The notes under the pieces were generated by a model that saw nothing but the letters and a program-made list of their open reading frames with translations, did no database searches and was not told where the DNA came from. 64,000 nucleotides of DNA from Kitasatospora phosalacinea (lineage in GTDB: Bacteria; Actinomycetota; Actinomycetes; Streptomycetales; Streptomycetaceae), in assembly GCF_000716545.1 (NCBI RefSeq), contig NZ_JNWZ01000008.1:66997-130996 (forward strand), in the 5' to 3' direction. Shown in pieces: positions 9,335 through 19,266 of the stretch (position 1 is the first letter of the stretch; each line of letters opens with the position of its first letter). A program made the position numbers and the translations under genes.

Positions 9335-9691
9335 GATCCTCCTTCCCGAGCCCGCGCCCCCTGGGGCGCGCGAGCGTACGCCGAAGACCGGGTCCGACGG
9401 ACCGGGTATTGGATACCTTCCAATTCTCGGGCGAGAGCAGTCCGAGCGGCAATGATGAAATGACGAGCGCAGCCCGAAATCCCTGCTTCTGCCGGATATG
9501 TGCCACGCCCTCGACGGGGCCATTCGGCTGACCGTCCGATGAGCGTGGGGTGTACGGCCTGAAACGTTCCGGTGTACGCCCCCTTCCGTGCCCCCGGGGG
9601 CGCCCGCACGCCCTGTCCGTCGTCCGCCGCCCGCTGTCCGCCTTCTCCTGTTCCCGGTCCGTGTTTTCCGTTTCCCGTTCCCCGGCCGGCC
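9335..9691. other. Gap with two palindromes upstream of the unknown gene
   Basis: I see no gene here. Two inverted repeats lie upstream of the start at 9334: GGTCCG-A-CGGACC (9391-9403) and ATTGGA-TACCT-TCCAAT (9408-9424). Their placement 55-95 bases upstream suits an operator. Near 9650-9690 there are imperfect repeats of a CGGGAAxCGG type. Confidence 0.55.
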
Positions 9692-11887
9692 TCACCCCCG
9701 GACGGCGAGGACGAGCGGGAGCACGGCGGTGGCTCCGGCCTGGCGGAGCAGCCGGGCGGCGACCGTCAGCGTCCAGCCCGAGTCGACCAGGTCGTCGACC
9801 AGCAGGACCGGGCCCGGCTCGGCGGCCAGCGTCTCGGCGAGGCCGGGCGAGAGGGTGAGGGCCCCGGCGACCGAGCGCAGCCGCTGGGCGCTGTTGCTGC
9901 GCGGGCCGTGCGGCGGCTCCCCGGTGGCGTACTCGACCCGGCCGAGCAGCGGCATCCGGCCGATCGAGGCCAGGCCGCCGGCCAGGTCGGACACCAGCTG
10001 GGGCCGGGTGGAGGAGTCGAGCGCGACCACCCCGACCGGGCGGGCGAGCCGGTCGCCCTCCGGGCCGGCCGGCCCGGCCCAGCCGCCGGGACCCTTGGCC
10101 CAGTCCGCGACCACCCCGACCATCGCGTCCAGCACCTCGCGCGGCAGCGGCCCGTCCGGGGAGCGTTCGTCCAGCAGCGAGCGCAGGCGGCCGCCCCAGC
10201 CGATGTCGGACAGCCGGCCCAGGGCGCGCCCCGGCTCGGCCTGCTGGGCCGGGGGGATCCGGCCCTTGAGCGGGACGCCCAGGGACTCCATGCCGGTGGG
10301 CCACATCCGCCTGGTCTCGAAGGAGACGCCGGGACGGCCGAGCGCGGCCCGGGCCGCGTCCAGCGCCCCGGTGGAGACCTCGGCGGAGTGCCGGGGCGGG
10401 GAGCAGCGGTCGCAGCGGCCGCACGGGGCCGCCTCGGGGTCGTCGAGCTGGCGGCGCAGGAACTCCATCCGGCAGCCCTCGGTGGCCACGTACTCCCGCA
10501 TCGCCTGCTGCTCGGCCTCGCGGGCCCGGGCGACCTTGGCGTACCGCGCGGCGTCGTACTGCCACGGCTCGCCGGTGGACTCCCAGCCGCCGCGCACCCG
10601 GCGGACCGCGCCGTCCACGTCGAGCACCTTGAGCATGGTCTCCAGCCGGGTGCGGCGGAGGTCGACCGAGGTTTCCAGGGCGGCGGTGGAGAGCGGGCGG
10701 CCCGCCCCGGACAGCGCGTCCAGCGTGCGGCGGACCTGCTCCTCGGCGGGGAAGCCGATCGAGGCGAAGTACCGCCAGATCGCCTCGTCCTCCCGGCCCG
10801 GCAGCAGCAGGACCTCGGCCCGGTCCACGCCGCGGCCGGCCCGGCCGACCTGCTGGTAGTAGGCGATCGGGGAGCTGGGCGAGCCGAGGTGCACCACGAA
10901 GCCGAGGTCGGGCTTGTCGAAGCCCATGCCCAGGGCGGAGGTGGCGACCAGCGCCTTGACCCGGTTCTCCAGCAGCGCCGACTCGGCCTCGCGGCGCTCC
11001 GCGTCCTCGGTCCGCCCGGAGTAGGAGGCGACCTGGTAGCCGCGCCCGCGCAGGAACTCGGTGACCTCCTCGGCGGCGGCCACCGTGAGGGTGTACACGA
11101 TGCCGGAGCCGGGCAGGTCGGGCAGGTGGTCGGCGAGCCAGGCCAGCCGGTGCGCCGGGTCGGGCAGCGGCAGCACCGCCAGGCTGAGGCTCTCCCGGTC
11201 CAGCGGCCCGCGCAGCACCAGGGCCTGCGCGTCCCCCGCGCCGGTGCCGAGTTGCTCCGCGACGTCCGCGGTGACCCGGGCGTTCGCGGTCGCCGTGGTC
11301 GCCAGCACCGGGACACCGGGGGAGAGCTCGGCGAGCATGGTGCGCAGCCGCCGGTAGTCGGGCCGGAAGTCGTGCCCCCAGTCGGAGATGCAGTGCGCCT
11401 CGTCCACCACCAGCAGGCCGGTGGAGGCGGCGAGCTTGGGCAGCACGTGGTCGCGGAAGTCGGGGTTGTTCAGCCGCTCCGGGCTGACGAGGAGGACGTC
11501 GACCAGGCCGTCGGCGACCTCCTGCTGGATCTCCGACCACTCCTCGGGGTTGGCCGAGTTGATCGTCCGGGCGCGGATGCCCGCCCGGGCGGCCGAGTCG
11601 ACCTGGTTGCGCATCAGGGCGAGGAGCGGGGAGACGATCACCGTCGGCCCGGCGCCGCGGGCGCGCAGCAGGGCCGTGGCGATGAAGTAGACGGCGGACT
11701 TGCCCCAGCCGGTGCGCTGGACCACCAGGGCCCGGCGACTGTCCACCACCAGTGCCTCGATGGCCCGCCACTGGTCCTCGCGCAGGGTGGCGCCCGGGCC
11801 GGCCAGGTCGCGCAGCACGGCTTCCGCGGCGGCCCGGACGGCGTCGCGGTCGGCGGGAGTGGTCGGGTGGAGTTCGCGCGTCTGCAT
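9692..11887 (-). CDS. RecQ-type DNA helicase fused to a phosphoribosyltransferase-like domain
   Basis: ATP-dependent 3'-5' DNA helicase of the RecQ superfamily (731 aa). Motif I is RTGWGKSAVYF (near residue 60), motif II DEAHCISDWGHDFRP, and motif VI QQVGRAGRG. A Cys cluster (CRMEFLRRQL..CGRCDRC) fits the RecQ zinc site. After a winged-helix-like region, the last ~200 residues resemble a type I phosphoribosyltransferase: LLVDDLVDSGWTL matches the PRPP-binding loop. Such fusions occur in actinobacteria; the nucleotide or base handled by that domain is unknown. The ATG is preceded on the minus strand by TATCCA 6 nt upstream, so a leaderless start is possible. It is divergent from the DUF4192 gene with a 204-bp gap. 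Confidence 0.88.
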   Translation of the reverse strand: MQTRELHPTTPADRDAVRAAAEAVLRDLAGPGATLREDQWRAIEALVVDSRRALVVQRTGWGKSAVYFIATALLRARGAGPTVIVSPLLALMRNQVDSAARAGIRARTINSANPEEWSEIQQEVADGLVDVLLVSPERLNNPDFRDHVLPKLAASTGLLVVDEAHCISDWGHDFRPDYRRLRTMLAELSPGVPVLATTATANARVTADVAEQLGTGAGDAQALVLRGPLDRESLSLAVLPLPDPAHRLAWLADHLPDLPGSGIVYTLTVAAAEEVTEFLRGRGYQVASYSGRTEDAERREAESALLENRVKALVATSALGMGFDKPDLGFVVHLGSPSSPIAYYQQVGRAGRGVDRAEVLLLPGREDEAIWRYFASIGFPAEEQVRRTLDALSGAGRPLSTAALETSVDLRRTRLETMLKVLDVDGAVRRVRGGWESTGEPWQYDAARYAKVARAREAEQQAMREYVATEGCRMEFLRRQLDDPEAAPCGRCDRCSPPRHSAEVSTGALDAARAALGRPGVSFETRRMWPTGMESLGVPLKGRIPPAQQAEPGRALGRLSDIGWGGRLRSLLDERSPDGPLPREVLDAMVGVVADWAKGPGGWAGPAGPEGDRLARPVGVVALDSSTRPQLVSDLAGGLASIGRMPLLGRVEYATGEPPHGPRSNSAQRLRSVAGALTLSPGLAETLAAEPGPVLLVDDLVDSGWTLTVAARLLRQAGATAVLPLVLAVRG

Positions 11888-12091
11888 GGGTCATGGATAC
11901 CGTGCGGCACGGACGGACCGCGAATGGCGCCCTGTGGACAGAGTGGCGTTCATCGGTTGATAGGCCGACGAATCGCCGTGGAAACTGTGAAATGTAGGCC
12001 ATTCGGGGGAGGAGATGCTGAACCCCCCGATTTATCCACAGGGTCGGACGAATTCTCCGCGGTCCGGCGCGATCCGGTCCAAGCTTCCGCC

Positions 12092-13555
12092 ATGACCGCA
12101 GACGACCGCGCCACCACCCCCGCCCCGCACCCCGGCCACCTCCCGGTCCGGCTGCGCGGCCCCGCCGACATGGCGGAGATGCTCCCCTACCTGCTGGGCT
12201 TCTTCCCCGACGACAGCATCGTCGCGGTGGGCCTGCAGGGCGCCGGGCTCGACCAGGGCGGGGTGATCCGGATCGACATCCCGGAGGACCCCGCCGACTG
12301 GGAGCGCACCGCCGAGGAATCCGCCCGGCTGCTGATCGAGCTGTCCGAACAGCGCGACCGCCGGCCCGTCCAAGTCCTGCTGTACCTGTGCCGGGATCCC
12401 GCCGGGGACGCCCGCACGCCGGAGGCCGGGCACGCCGTGCTGTCGCGGCTCCGCCCGCTGGCGGCCGCGCTGGCCCGGGCCTTCCAGGCCCAGCAGGTGG
12501 TCGTCAAGGAGTCGCTGTGCGTCTCCGCCGGCCGCTGGTGGTCCTTCCTGTGCACCGGGGCCGACTGCTGCCCGCCGGAGGGCACCCCGGTCCGGGCGGC
12601 CCACCAGCCGAGCCCGCTCGCCGTGGCGGCGACCTTCGCGGGGCTTGCCCCACGGGGCAGCCGCAAGGCGATCGTGGCCGGGCTGGCCCCGATCGGCCCG
12701 CCGGGCTGCGAGGCGCAGCGCCGCGCCCTGGAGGACGCCGGGCCGCCGTTCATCCGCGAACTGGCCGGCCCCGGCGGCCGGGCCGCCGCCGTCCGGCGCA
12801 CCGCCGGGCTGCTGGCCGAGGCGATGGCCGAGTTCCGCGCCGGCGCCCGCGAGTTGGACACCGCCCGCACCGCCAGACTGCTGATCGGCATGCAGGACAA
12901 ACTCGGCCGCGACCGCGCCGCCGAGTACGCCGAACCGGACGAACTCGCCGCCGCCCAACGGCTGTGGCGGTTCCTGATCCAACGCTGCGTCGACCCGTTC
13001 GAGCACCTCGCCGTCCCACCGATGACCTTGATGGCCTGGACGTCCTGGCTGGCCGACGACTCGGCCACGGCCCGGGTCGTGCTGGCCAGGGCGCTCGAAC
13101 TGGAGCCGGGCTACACCCTGGCCCAACTCCTCTACGAATCACTGAACTGCGGCATCTCCCCGGACGCCCTGCTGCGGGTGATCCGGCGCGAGCGCGCCGC
13201 CAGACTGCGGGACGGGGAGTTCCCGCCCCCGCCGGAACTCCCGCCAGGGGCAACCCCGGTGGTTCCTGCCGCTTCCGGGCCCGCTTCCGGGCCCGCCGCT
13301 TCCGGGCCCGCTGCTCCGGGGCCCGCCGGTTCCGAGCCTGCCGGTTCCGGGCCGGGCGGGCCGGGGCCGGACGAGCCGGCCCCGAACGAACCGGGGCCGG
13401 GCGGCGATCGGCCGGCCGCTCCGGCCGACGGGCCGTCAGCCGCAGCCGTCCGGTCCGACCGGGGGCACCGCCCGCGCCCCCACCGTGCCGTTCCGGCGGT
13501 CGCCCGCGTCCGGCAGGTCCGGGCGCACCGAAGCCGACACGCGATCGGAGACTGA
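12092..13555 (+). CDS. DUF4192 domain protein
   Basis: A 487-aa actinobacterial protein of unknown function. The first ~370 residues form the DUF4192 domain (VRLRGPADMAEMLPYLLGFFPDDSIV at the start, AREL..ARLLIGMQD and EPGYTLAQLLYE further on). The last ~110 residues are a low-complexity tail of SGPA/PGPA repeats ending in Arg-rich sequence. The repeated DNA (13256-13400) probably varies in length between strains. The start ATG 12092 follows a TTC CGC C context with no clear ribosome site. It ends 43 bases from the convergent peptidase gene. Confidence 0.82.
   Translation: MTADDRATTPAPHPGHLPVRLRGPADMAEMLPYLLGFFPDDSIVAVGLQGAGLDQGGVIRIDIPEDPADWERTAEESARLLIELSEQRDRRPVQVLLYLCRDPAGDARTPEAGHAVLSRLRPLAAALARAFQAQQVVVKESLCVSAGRWWSFLCTGADCCPPEGTPVRAAHQPSPLAVAATFAGLAPRGSRKAIVAGLAPIGPPGCEAQRRALEDAGPPFIRELAGPGGRAAAVRRTAGLLAEAMAEFRAGARELDTARTARLLIGMQDKLGRDRAAEYAEPDELAAAQRLWRFLIQRCVDPFEHLAVPPMTLMAWTSWLADDSATARVVLARALELEPGYTLAQLLYESLNCGISPDALLRVIRRERAARLRDGEFPPPPELPPGATPVVPAASGPASGPAASGPAAPGPAGSEPAGSGPGGPGPDEPAPNEPGPGGDRPAAPADGPSAAAVRSDRGHRPRPHRAVPAVARVRQVRAHRSRHAIGD
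13265..13340 (+). repeat. Imperfect tandem repeat coding for a SGPA-rich tail
   Basis: Several copies of TTCCGGGCCCGC separated by 3-9 bases, in frame within the 3' end of the DUF4192 gene. They encode (A/G)SGPA units and look like a slippage-prone linker. Confidence 0.7.
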
Positions 13556-13598
13556 CATGCGAACCCCCGACCCGCGGCCGCGGGGCGCCGGTGCCGGG

Positions 13599-14912
13599 CT
13601 AGACCTCGCCGCGGGCCATCCGGATCAACCGGTCCAGCACCGCCCGGCCGCCGACCCGCACCCCGTCGTGCTCCCACTCGTTGGTGACCCAGACCCCGGT
13701 ACCGGCCACCGCGTCCGCGGTCTCCAGCGAATGCGCCGTGTCCACGTACATGTCGTCGTGGTACACCGCCGCGTACACCGGTACCTGGTTCGCCGCCAGG
13801 CGCGGCAGGTCGTACAGGTCGGGCCAGTCGGTGCGCTCCGCCAGCAGCTGCGCCGTCTCGCGCAGCGGCCGCAGAGCCGGGTCGGTCTCGAACATCCAGG
13901 GGTGGATCATCTCGCCGGTGAGCAGCACTGGTCCGTCCCCGGCCAGCGCCGCCTCCGCGTCGAACTCGGGGAACTCCTCGCGCACCCGCTCCGCCGCCCA
14001 GCCGGTGGCCCCGGCGTCGACCGAGCGCTGCCCGTAGATCGACTCGTGCAGGACGGCGTACAGGGGGTTCTGCGCGAAGGACAGGTGCGACTGCGCCCCG
14101 GCCAGGAAGGTGTCGGAGAGCTCCGGCCCGTCCGGCCCCTCCACCCAGGCCTCCTCCAGCAGGTAGTGCAGGACGGAGGAGCCGGAGCCGCCGCCCAGCA
14201 GGATGCCCAGCGCCTGGAACGCCCGCACGGTCAGCGTCCCGCCGTCGGGGAGCGTCGCGGGCCGCTCGACCAGGTGCGCCGCGATTCGCCGTACCGCCGC
14301 CACGTCCTGGGGGAAGCGCGCGTAGTGCCCGGCGTTCTTGCGGGCGACGCGCGGGTAGGCCGCGCGGTAGACCTCGTCCGCCGAGCGGCGCAGGCCGGCC
14401 AGGCCGCCGGTGACGAAGGCCTCGCGCAGGTGCTCCGGGGCCAGCGAGAGGTAGGTCAGGGTGCAGAAGCCGCCGAAGCTCTGTCCCAACAGGCTCCACC
14501 TGCCGTCGGCGCCGAGCAGCTGGCGGCGGATCAGTTCGGCGTCCCGGACGATCGAGTCGGCCCGGAAGTGCGCCAGGTACTCGGCCTGCTGCCGGGCGTC
14601 GCCGCGCCGGGCCAGGGTCTGGCGGTTGGCGGGGGTCGAGCGGCCGGTGCCGCGCTGGTCCAGCAGCAGCACCCGGTAGTCGTCCAGTGCCCGGTCCAGC
14701 CAGCCGTCCCGGCCCAGCGGCCGGTTGGCCTTCCCGCCGGGGCCGCCCTGCAGGTACACCAGCCACGGCAGTTCCTCGTGCTCGCGTCCGGCGGCCACCA
14801 CCTCGCGGGCGTAGACCTCGATCTCCTCGCCCCCGGGAGCACCGTGGTCCAGCGGCACCCGGAAGACGTGATCGGTGGTGACGATTCCGGGGATGCGGCT
14901 GAGGGAGGACAT
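13599..14912 (-). CDS. Alpha/beta hydrolase, prolyl aminopeptidase type (S33)
   Basis: A 437-aa serine hydrolase of the proline iminopeptidase family, which removes N-terminal proline from peptides. Visible motifs: QGGPGG (oxyanion loop; usually HGGPG, so the His is replaced here), DQRGTGRS, and the nucleophile elbow GQSFGG near residue 145. The acid and His should lie in the C-terminal part (VYHDDMYVD, TNEWEHDG). No signal peptide, so cytoplasmic. The ATG at 14912 has AGGAG 4 bases upstream on the minus strand. Possible promoter sequence (GGATAC) lies near 15000 on the minus strand. Confidence 0.87.
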   Translation of the reverse strand: MSSLSRIPGIVTTDHVFRVPLDHGAPGGEEIEVYAREVVAAGREHEELPWLVYLQGGPGGKANRPLGRDGWLDRALDDYRVLLLDQRGTGRSTPANRQTLARRGDARQQAEYLAHFRADSIVRDAELIRRQLLGADGRWSLLGQSFGGFCTLTYLSLAPEHLREAFVTGGLAGLRRSADEVYRAAYPRVARKNAGHYARFPQDVAAVRRIAAHLVERPATLPDGGTLTVRAFQALGILLGGGSGSSVLHYLLEEAWVEGPDGPELSDTFLAGAQSHLSFAQNPLYAVLHESIYGQRSVDAGATGWAAERVREEFPEFDAEAALAGDGPVLLTGEMIHPWMFETDPALRPLRETAQLLAERTDWPDLYDLPRLAANQVPVYAAVYHDDMYVDTAHSLETADAVAGTGVWVTNEWEHDGVRVGGRAVLDRLIRMARGEV

Positions 14913-15452
14913 GCAACTCCTAGGTGCGAGCTGGTCACAGGTGGGTCGCGACGCCGATCGCCGGGGTCACCGGTGCGTCCGTCGTCGTCCTCGCACCGTA
15001 TCCTGACCCCGGACAGGAGCCGCCGGGGGGCGTCCGCCGCGTGCGGAGCACCCCGAACGGCGCCACGACACAGCGGGCGCTCCGGGTGCCGGCCGCGGAG
15101 CACCGAGGAACCATCGGCTCGCGGCCGCCTCCGACCGGGCGTCCGCCGGGCGGGCGTGACCTGGGGCAGGTGTGGTGCGTTCATTCTGCGGAACGCCGCC
15201 ACCCGAACCGGCACCCCCGGGCCGACCGTGCGGGGCACCGGCCACGCCTTGTTCGACCCGGCGCGGCCGATCCCCGGACGACCCCGGAGCCCGGGCCGGA
15301 GCGTCGCCCCGGCGGGGGCGGAGCACTGGCGGCCAGGTCCGACCCGAGTCGGAGCCGCGTGTTCCGGCGGCAGAGCAGCACAGTCCGCGATCGATCACGC
15401 TCGCGGCCGACCGAGCCCGCAGCCCTCGGCCGGTCCGGGGGAGGAGAGCCCG
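14913..15452. other. 540-bp intergenic region between divergent genes
   Basis: No convincing gene. It should hold promoters for the peptidase (minus strand) and the debranching-like gene (plus strand). One inverted repeat, GCGTTC-N8-GAACGC (15177-15196), is visible. Base composition is ordinary for the window. Confidence 0.5.
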
Positions 15453-18155
15453 GTGACCGACTCAAGGCCACCCCACGCAGCGCCCCAACCGCTGCCGCCC
15501 GCCAACCCGCCGGCCCCCGGCGCCGCCACCGCGCCGCCCGGCCGCCCGGCCGTTCCTCCGCCACCCCGCCTGACCACACCTCCGTACGGCACGCCCACCG
15601 GCCCCACGCCCACCGGCCCCGTCCCCGCAACGGCCGGGCCCGGCCCGGTGGTTCCCGGCGCTCCGCCGTACGGCACGCCCCTGCCCGGCACCCAGGCACC
15701 GGGCACCCCGCCCTTCGGCATCCCGCCGGGCGCCGCCCACCCGTACGCGGCCCCGACGTACGCCGCCCCGACGAACACGCCCCCGTACGGCACCCCCGCC
15801 GGGAGCGCGCTCCACGGGCCCGGCGGCACCCCGCCGTACGGCACCGTGACCCGGCCCGCCCCGGGCCACCCGGCGGCCGGGCGCGGCGCCCCGGCCCCGC
15901 GGGCCGACCACCAGGCGGCCCCGGGCGCAGCGCCCGGGGCCAGGTCGGAGCAGGTGGCGGGTGCGCCCGCGGCCGGCCCGGCCCGGCCCACCGGCCACCT
16001 GCCACCGCCGCGGCCGCAGCCCTCCGCCGCGCACGACGTCCTGTGCGTCAACGCCCCCGGCATGGCGGCCTCCGGGCCGGACGGCCAGCTGCGCGGCCAG
16101 GGCCTGCACGGCTTCTTCCGGCACGGCGTGCGCACCCTGGCCCGGATGGAGCTGCGGCTGGGCGGCATGGAGCCGCTCCCGCTCCAGGGCACCCTGACGT
16201 CCACGGCGGCGGCCAGGTTCGTCGGCTCGGTCCGGGTGCCCGGAGACCTCGACCCGGATCCGGCGCTGACGGTCGAACGGCTGCGGCACGCCGACGGCGC
16301 GGAGACGGTGACGGTCCGCAACACGGGCGCCCGCCCGGCCCGGCTGCCGCTGGAGATCGCGCTCGGCACCGACCTCGGCCTGCTCACCGACATCGCCGCG
16401 GGCCGCCGCTCGGCCGACCTGCCGGGCCAGGTCCAGTCGTCCGGCCTGCGCTGGGTCGGCCAGGGCCGGGCGGCCACCGTCAGCGCGCGGCCCTCGCCGC
16501 ACGCGGTGCTGGCCGGGGCGGGCGTGCTGCGCTGGGACTTGGAGATCCAGCCCGGAGCCCGCTGGTCGGTCGACCTCCGCGCGGAGCTGGAGACCCCGTC
16601 GACGGGGCGGCCGCCGACCGGGCGCGGCCCCGGCGTGCCGCTGCCCTGGTCCGAGCCCGAGGTGCGGGCCGACGACCGCCGGGCCACCCGCCTGGTCGCC
16701 CGCGCCCTGGACTCGCTGGGCGGCCTGCTGCTCGCCGACGCGGACCGGCCGACCGACCTCTACACCGCCTCGGGCGCGCCCTGGCGCTTCGGCCTCACCG
16801 CCGCCGACGCGCTCTGGGCCGCCAGGATGACCCTGCCGCTCGGCACCCGGCTCGCCGCCGGCACCCTGCGGGCGGTCGCCCGTCGCCAGCACCACGCCGC
16901 CCCGCAGGCCGCCGCCGCACCCCGGTCGGCCGAGGCCGCCCCGGCTGACGGCGCGCCGGCTCCGGAAGGCACCGGTCCGGTGCCCGGGCAGGTCTCCGGC
17001 GCGACCGGCGGGGCGAACCCGCCCGGCGGCGAGCCCGGGGCGGTGGCGCAGACCATGGACGGGGTGATCCCCGGCCCGCTGCGGCACGGCGGCCCCGAAC
17101 TGCCCGCCAGCTGCACGGCGACGGAGGCGACCCTGCTGTTCGTCACGGTGCTGGCGGAGGCCTGGCGCTGGGGCATGCCCAGGGCCGAGGTCGCCGAGCT
17201 GCTCCCGGCGGCGGAGCGGGCGCTCGGCGCGCTGCGGGCGGCGGTCGTGGACGGTCCGGACGGCCCGGTCGGGTTCGTCGCCGACTTCGGCCGCCCGGCG
17301 GAGGAGCGCGCCGCGCGCCCCGGACCGGCCAGGTGCGAGGTCCAGGCCCAGGCCCACCGGGCCGCCCTCCAGGGCGCCGACCTGCTCGACGCCTTCGACC
17401 GCCCCGGCGCGGCCCAGTGGCGTTCCTGGGCGGCCGAGTTGAGAGAACGGTTCCGCGAGCAGTTCTGGATCGACGACCTGTCCGGCGGCCGCCCGGCCGC
17501 CGCCCTGCTGGCCCCGGACCGGCCGGTGCCGGCCATCGCGTCCACCCTGGTGCACCTCTTCGACCCCGGCCTGGCCGCCGAGGGCGAACTGCACGAGGGC
17601 CTGCTCGACCGCGAGCAGACCAGGCTGCTGGCCCAGCGCCTGGTGGCCCCGGAACTCGACTGCGGCTGGGGCCTGCGCACCCTGAGCACGAAGTCCCCCC
17701 GCTTCAACCCGCTCGGCCACCGCAGCGGCGCGGTCCGGATCCAGGAGACCGCGCTCGCGGTCAGCGGCCTGGTGGACGCGGGGTTCGAGCGGGAGGCCGA
17801 AATACTGCTGGAGGGCCTGCTGGAGGCTTCCGTGCACTTCGAGGGCCGCCTGCCGGAGATGTACGCCGGCGAGCAGAAGGTCGCCGACTGCCCGCCCGTC
17901 CCGCACCCGGCGGCCTGCCGTCCGGCCGCGGTCTCCGCGGCGGCCGCCGTCCACCTGGTGCTCTCGCTGGCGGGCGTCCGCCCCGACGTCCCGTCCGGGC
18001 GGGTGGCCACCCGCCCGGCGAGCACCGCCCCGCTGGGCGCCCTGGAACTGACCGGCCTTCGGGTGGCCGGCGAGCCGTTCTCGGTCCGGGTCAGCCGGAT
18101 CGGCGTCGCGGTCGTGGAGGAGGCGCCGTCGTTCCTGCAACTCGCCGCCGGCTGA
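15453..18155 (+). CDS. Glycogen-debranching-like (amylo-alpha-1,6-glucosidase family) protein
   Basis: A 900-aa cytoplasmic protein. The GTG 15453 lies 5 bases after GGGGGAGGAGAG, which sets the start. Residues 1-190 are a Pro/Gly/Ala/Thr-rich tail with PPYGTP repeats, likely disordered. Then comes the debranching N-terminal domain ([20 protein letters not shown]) and an (alpha/alpha)6-barrel glucosidase domain ([46 protein letters not shown]). Family members cleave alpha-1,6 branches or transfer glucan segments. Compared with my memory of the motifs, GRDSLW reads AADALW and SVWPHDTAL reads AVRIQETAL, so catalysis may be altered or lost. It stands alone, with the Nudix regulator following. 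Confidence 0.8.
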   Translation: MTDSRPPHAAPQPLPPANPPAPGAATAPPGRPAVPPPPRLTTPPYGTPTGPTPTGPVPATAGPGPVVPGAPPYGTPLPGTQAPGTPPFGIPPGAAHPYAAPTYAAPTNTPPYGTPAGSALHGPGGTPPYGTVTRPAPGHPAAGRGAPAPRADHQAAPGAAPGARSEQVAGAPAAGPARPTGHLPPPRPQPSAAHDVLCVNAPGMAASGPDGQLRGQGLHGFFRHGVRTLARMELRLGGMEPLPLQGTLTSTAAARFVGSVRVPGDLDPDPALTVERLRHADGAETVTVRNTGARPARLPLEIALGTDLGLLTDIAAGRRSADLPGQVQSSGLRWVGQGRAATVSARPSPHAVLAGAGVLRWDLEIQPGARWSVDLRAELETPSTGRPPTGRGPGVPLPWSEPEVRADDRRATRLVARALDSLGGLLLADADRPTDLYTASGAPWRFGLTAADALWAARMTLPLGTRLAAGTLRAVARRQHHAAPQAAAAPRSAEAAPADGAPAPEGTGPVPGQVSGATGGANPPGGEPGAVAQTMDGVIPGPLRHGGPELPASCTATEATLLFVTVLAEAWRWGMPRAEVAELLPAAERALGALRAAVVDGPDGPVGFVADFGRPAEERAARPGPARCEVQAQAHRAALQGADLLDAFDRPGAAQWRSWAAELRERFREQFWIDDLSGGRPAAALLAPDRPVPAIASTLVHLFDPGLAAEGELHEGLLDREQTRLLAQRLVAPELDCGWGLRTLSTKSPRFNPLGHRSGAVRIQETALAVSGLVDAGFEREAEILLEGLLEASVHFEGRLPEMYAGEQKVADCPPVPHPAACRPAAVSAAAAVHLVLSLAGVRPDVPSGRVATRPASTAPLGALELTGLRVAGEPFSVRVSRIGVAVVEEAPSFLQLAAG

Positions 18156-18203
18156 GCACCCGGCCGGGAGTCCCTGCTCCGGAGGGTGGAAGAGGCCGTG
18201 GTC

Positions 18204-18240
18204 TGTGATTATCGTCAGAGAGACGACTAAGATCGGCCGC
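18204..18240 (+). promoter_or_regulatory. Promoter and inverted-repeat operator of the NrtR-like gene
   Basis: TTATCGTC-AGAGA-GACGACTAA (18209-18230) is an inverted repeat with a TCGTC/GACGA core. It overlaps a -10 element TAAGAT (18228-18233) that lies 7 nt before the ATG, with TGTGAT (18204-18209) as a weak -35. The placement fits autorepression of a leaderless gene. Confidence 0.6.
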
Positions 18241-18999
18241 ATGTCGCGTTATGACCCGTCGGCCTTCCCCCCGTTCGCAGTCACGGTTGACCTCGTGGTG
18301 CTGACGGTGCGCGACCATGAGCTGTGCGCCCTGCTGGTGAAGCGCGGCGAGGCCCCGTTCCAGGGGTACTGGGCGCTGCCGGGCGGCTTCGTGCGGCTGG
18401 ACGAGGGCCTGGCCGAGGCGGCGTCCCGGGAGTTGGCGGAGGAGACCGGGCTGCGGGCCCAGTCGCTGCCGGGCAGCCTCCAGGCCGGGCAGACCCCCGC
18501 CGGGGCGCACCTGGAACAGCTCGCCACCTACGGGCACCCGCAGCGGGACCCTCGGATGCGGGTGGTGAGCGTCGCGTACCTGGCCCTCGCCCCGGACCTG
18601 CCGTCGCCCCGCGCGGGCGGTGACGCCAGCAGTGCCAGGTGGGCCCCGGTGAGTGAACTGCTCGGCACGGAGCCCAACGACGGGGTACTGCTCGCCTTCG
18701 ACCACGGCCGGATCCTGGCGGACGGGGTGGAGCGCGCCAGGTCGAAGATCGAGTACTCCTCGCTGGCGACGGCCTTCTGCCCTCCCGAGTTCACCGTCGG
18801 GGAACTGCGCCGGGTCTACGAGGCGGTGTGGGGCGTGGTGCTCGACCCGCGCAACTTCCACCGCAAGGTGACCGGCACCCCCGGCTTCCTGCTGCCCTCC
18901 GGCGGCACCACGACCCGTCAGGGCGGCCGCCCCGCCCAGCTGTTCACCGCCGGCGGCGCCACCGTCCTCAACCCCCCGATGCTGCGCCCCGAATCCTGA
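18241..18999 (+). CDS. NrtR-like Nudix transcriptional regulator
   Basis: A 252-aa protein with an N-terminal Nudix domain and a C-terminal winged helix ([28 protein letters not shown]), the architecture of NrtR regulators of NAD metabolism. The Nudix box [23 protein letters not shown] keeps every catalytic position, whereas many NrtR proteins have lost some, so it may hydrolyse ADP-ribose or a related nucleotide as well as sense it. No ribosome site precedes ATG 18241; the transcript is probably leaderless. No NAD gene lies next to it, so targets other than itself must be elsewhere. The 3' end runs into a tandem repeat. Confidence 0.85.
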   Translation: MSRYDPSAFPPFAVTVDLVVLTVRDHELCALLVKRGEAPFQGYWALPGGFVRLDEGLAEAASRELAEETGLRAQSLPGSLQAGQTPAGAHLEQLATYGHPQRDPRMRVVSVAYLALAPDLPSPRAGGDASSARWAPVSELLGTEPNDGVLLAFDHGRILADGVERARSKIEYSSLATAFCPPEFTVGELRRVYEAVWGVVLDPRNFHRKVTGTPGFLLPSGGTTTRQGGRPAQLFTAGGATVLNPPMLRPES

Positions 19000-19060
19000 A
19001 CCGAATCCTGAACCGGGCCTGAACCGGGCCTGAACCGAGCCCTGGACCGAGCCCTGAACC
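18991..19060 (+). repeat. Six-unit tandem repeat overlapping a stop codon
   Basis: Two GAATCCTGAACC units, two GGGCCTGAACC units, then GAGCCCTGGACC and GAGCCCTGAACC. The first unit contains the TGA stop of the Nudix gene, so every unit offers a further TGA. It is followed by about 200 bases without a gene. Confidence 0.85.
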
Positions 19061-19266
19061 GAGTCCGTTGCGGCCAAAGGGTGGTGACGGCTCGTGAGGA
19101 AGCCGTCAGTGCGGCGGCGGGGCTGTCCCCTGTACGGGTGAGGTCGGTGCCGACAGTGTCCACGACCCATCCGTAATGCCTGGTTTCACCGCTTCCGCGT
19201 CCTACTGTGCAGGCTCGGGCCGGGCGGACACCCCCGGCCTGTCGGCGGGCGAGGGAGCGGGCAGCG

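Noticed and set aside
8292..12002. Long minus-strand frame over recQ
   Set aside because: It overlaps the RecQ gene in another frame and has no motifs.
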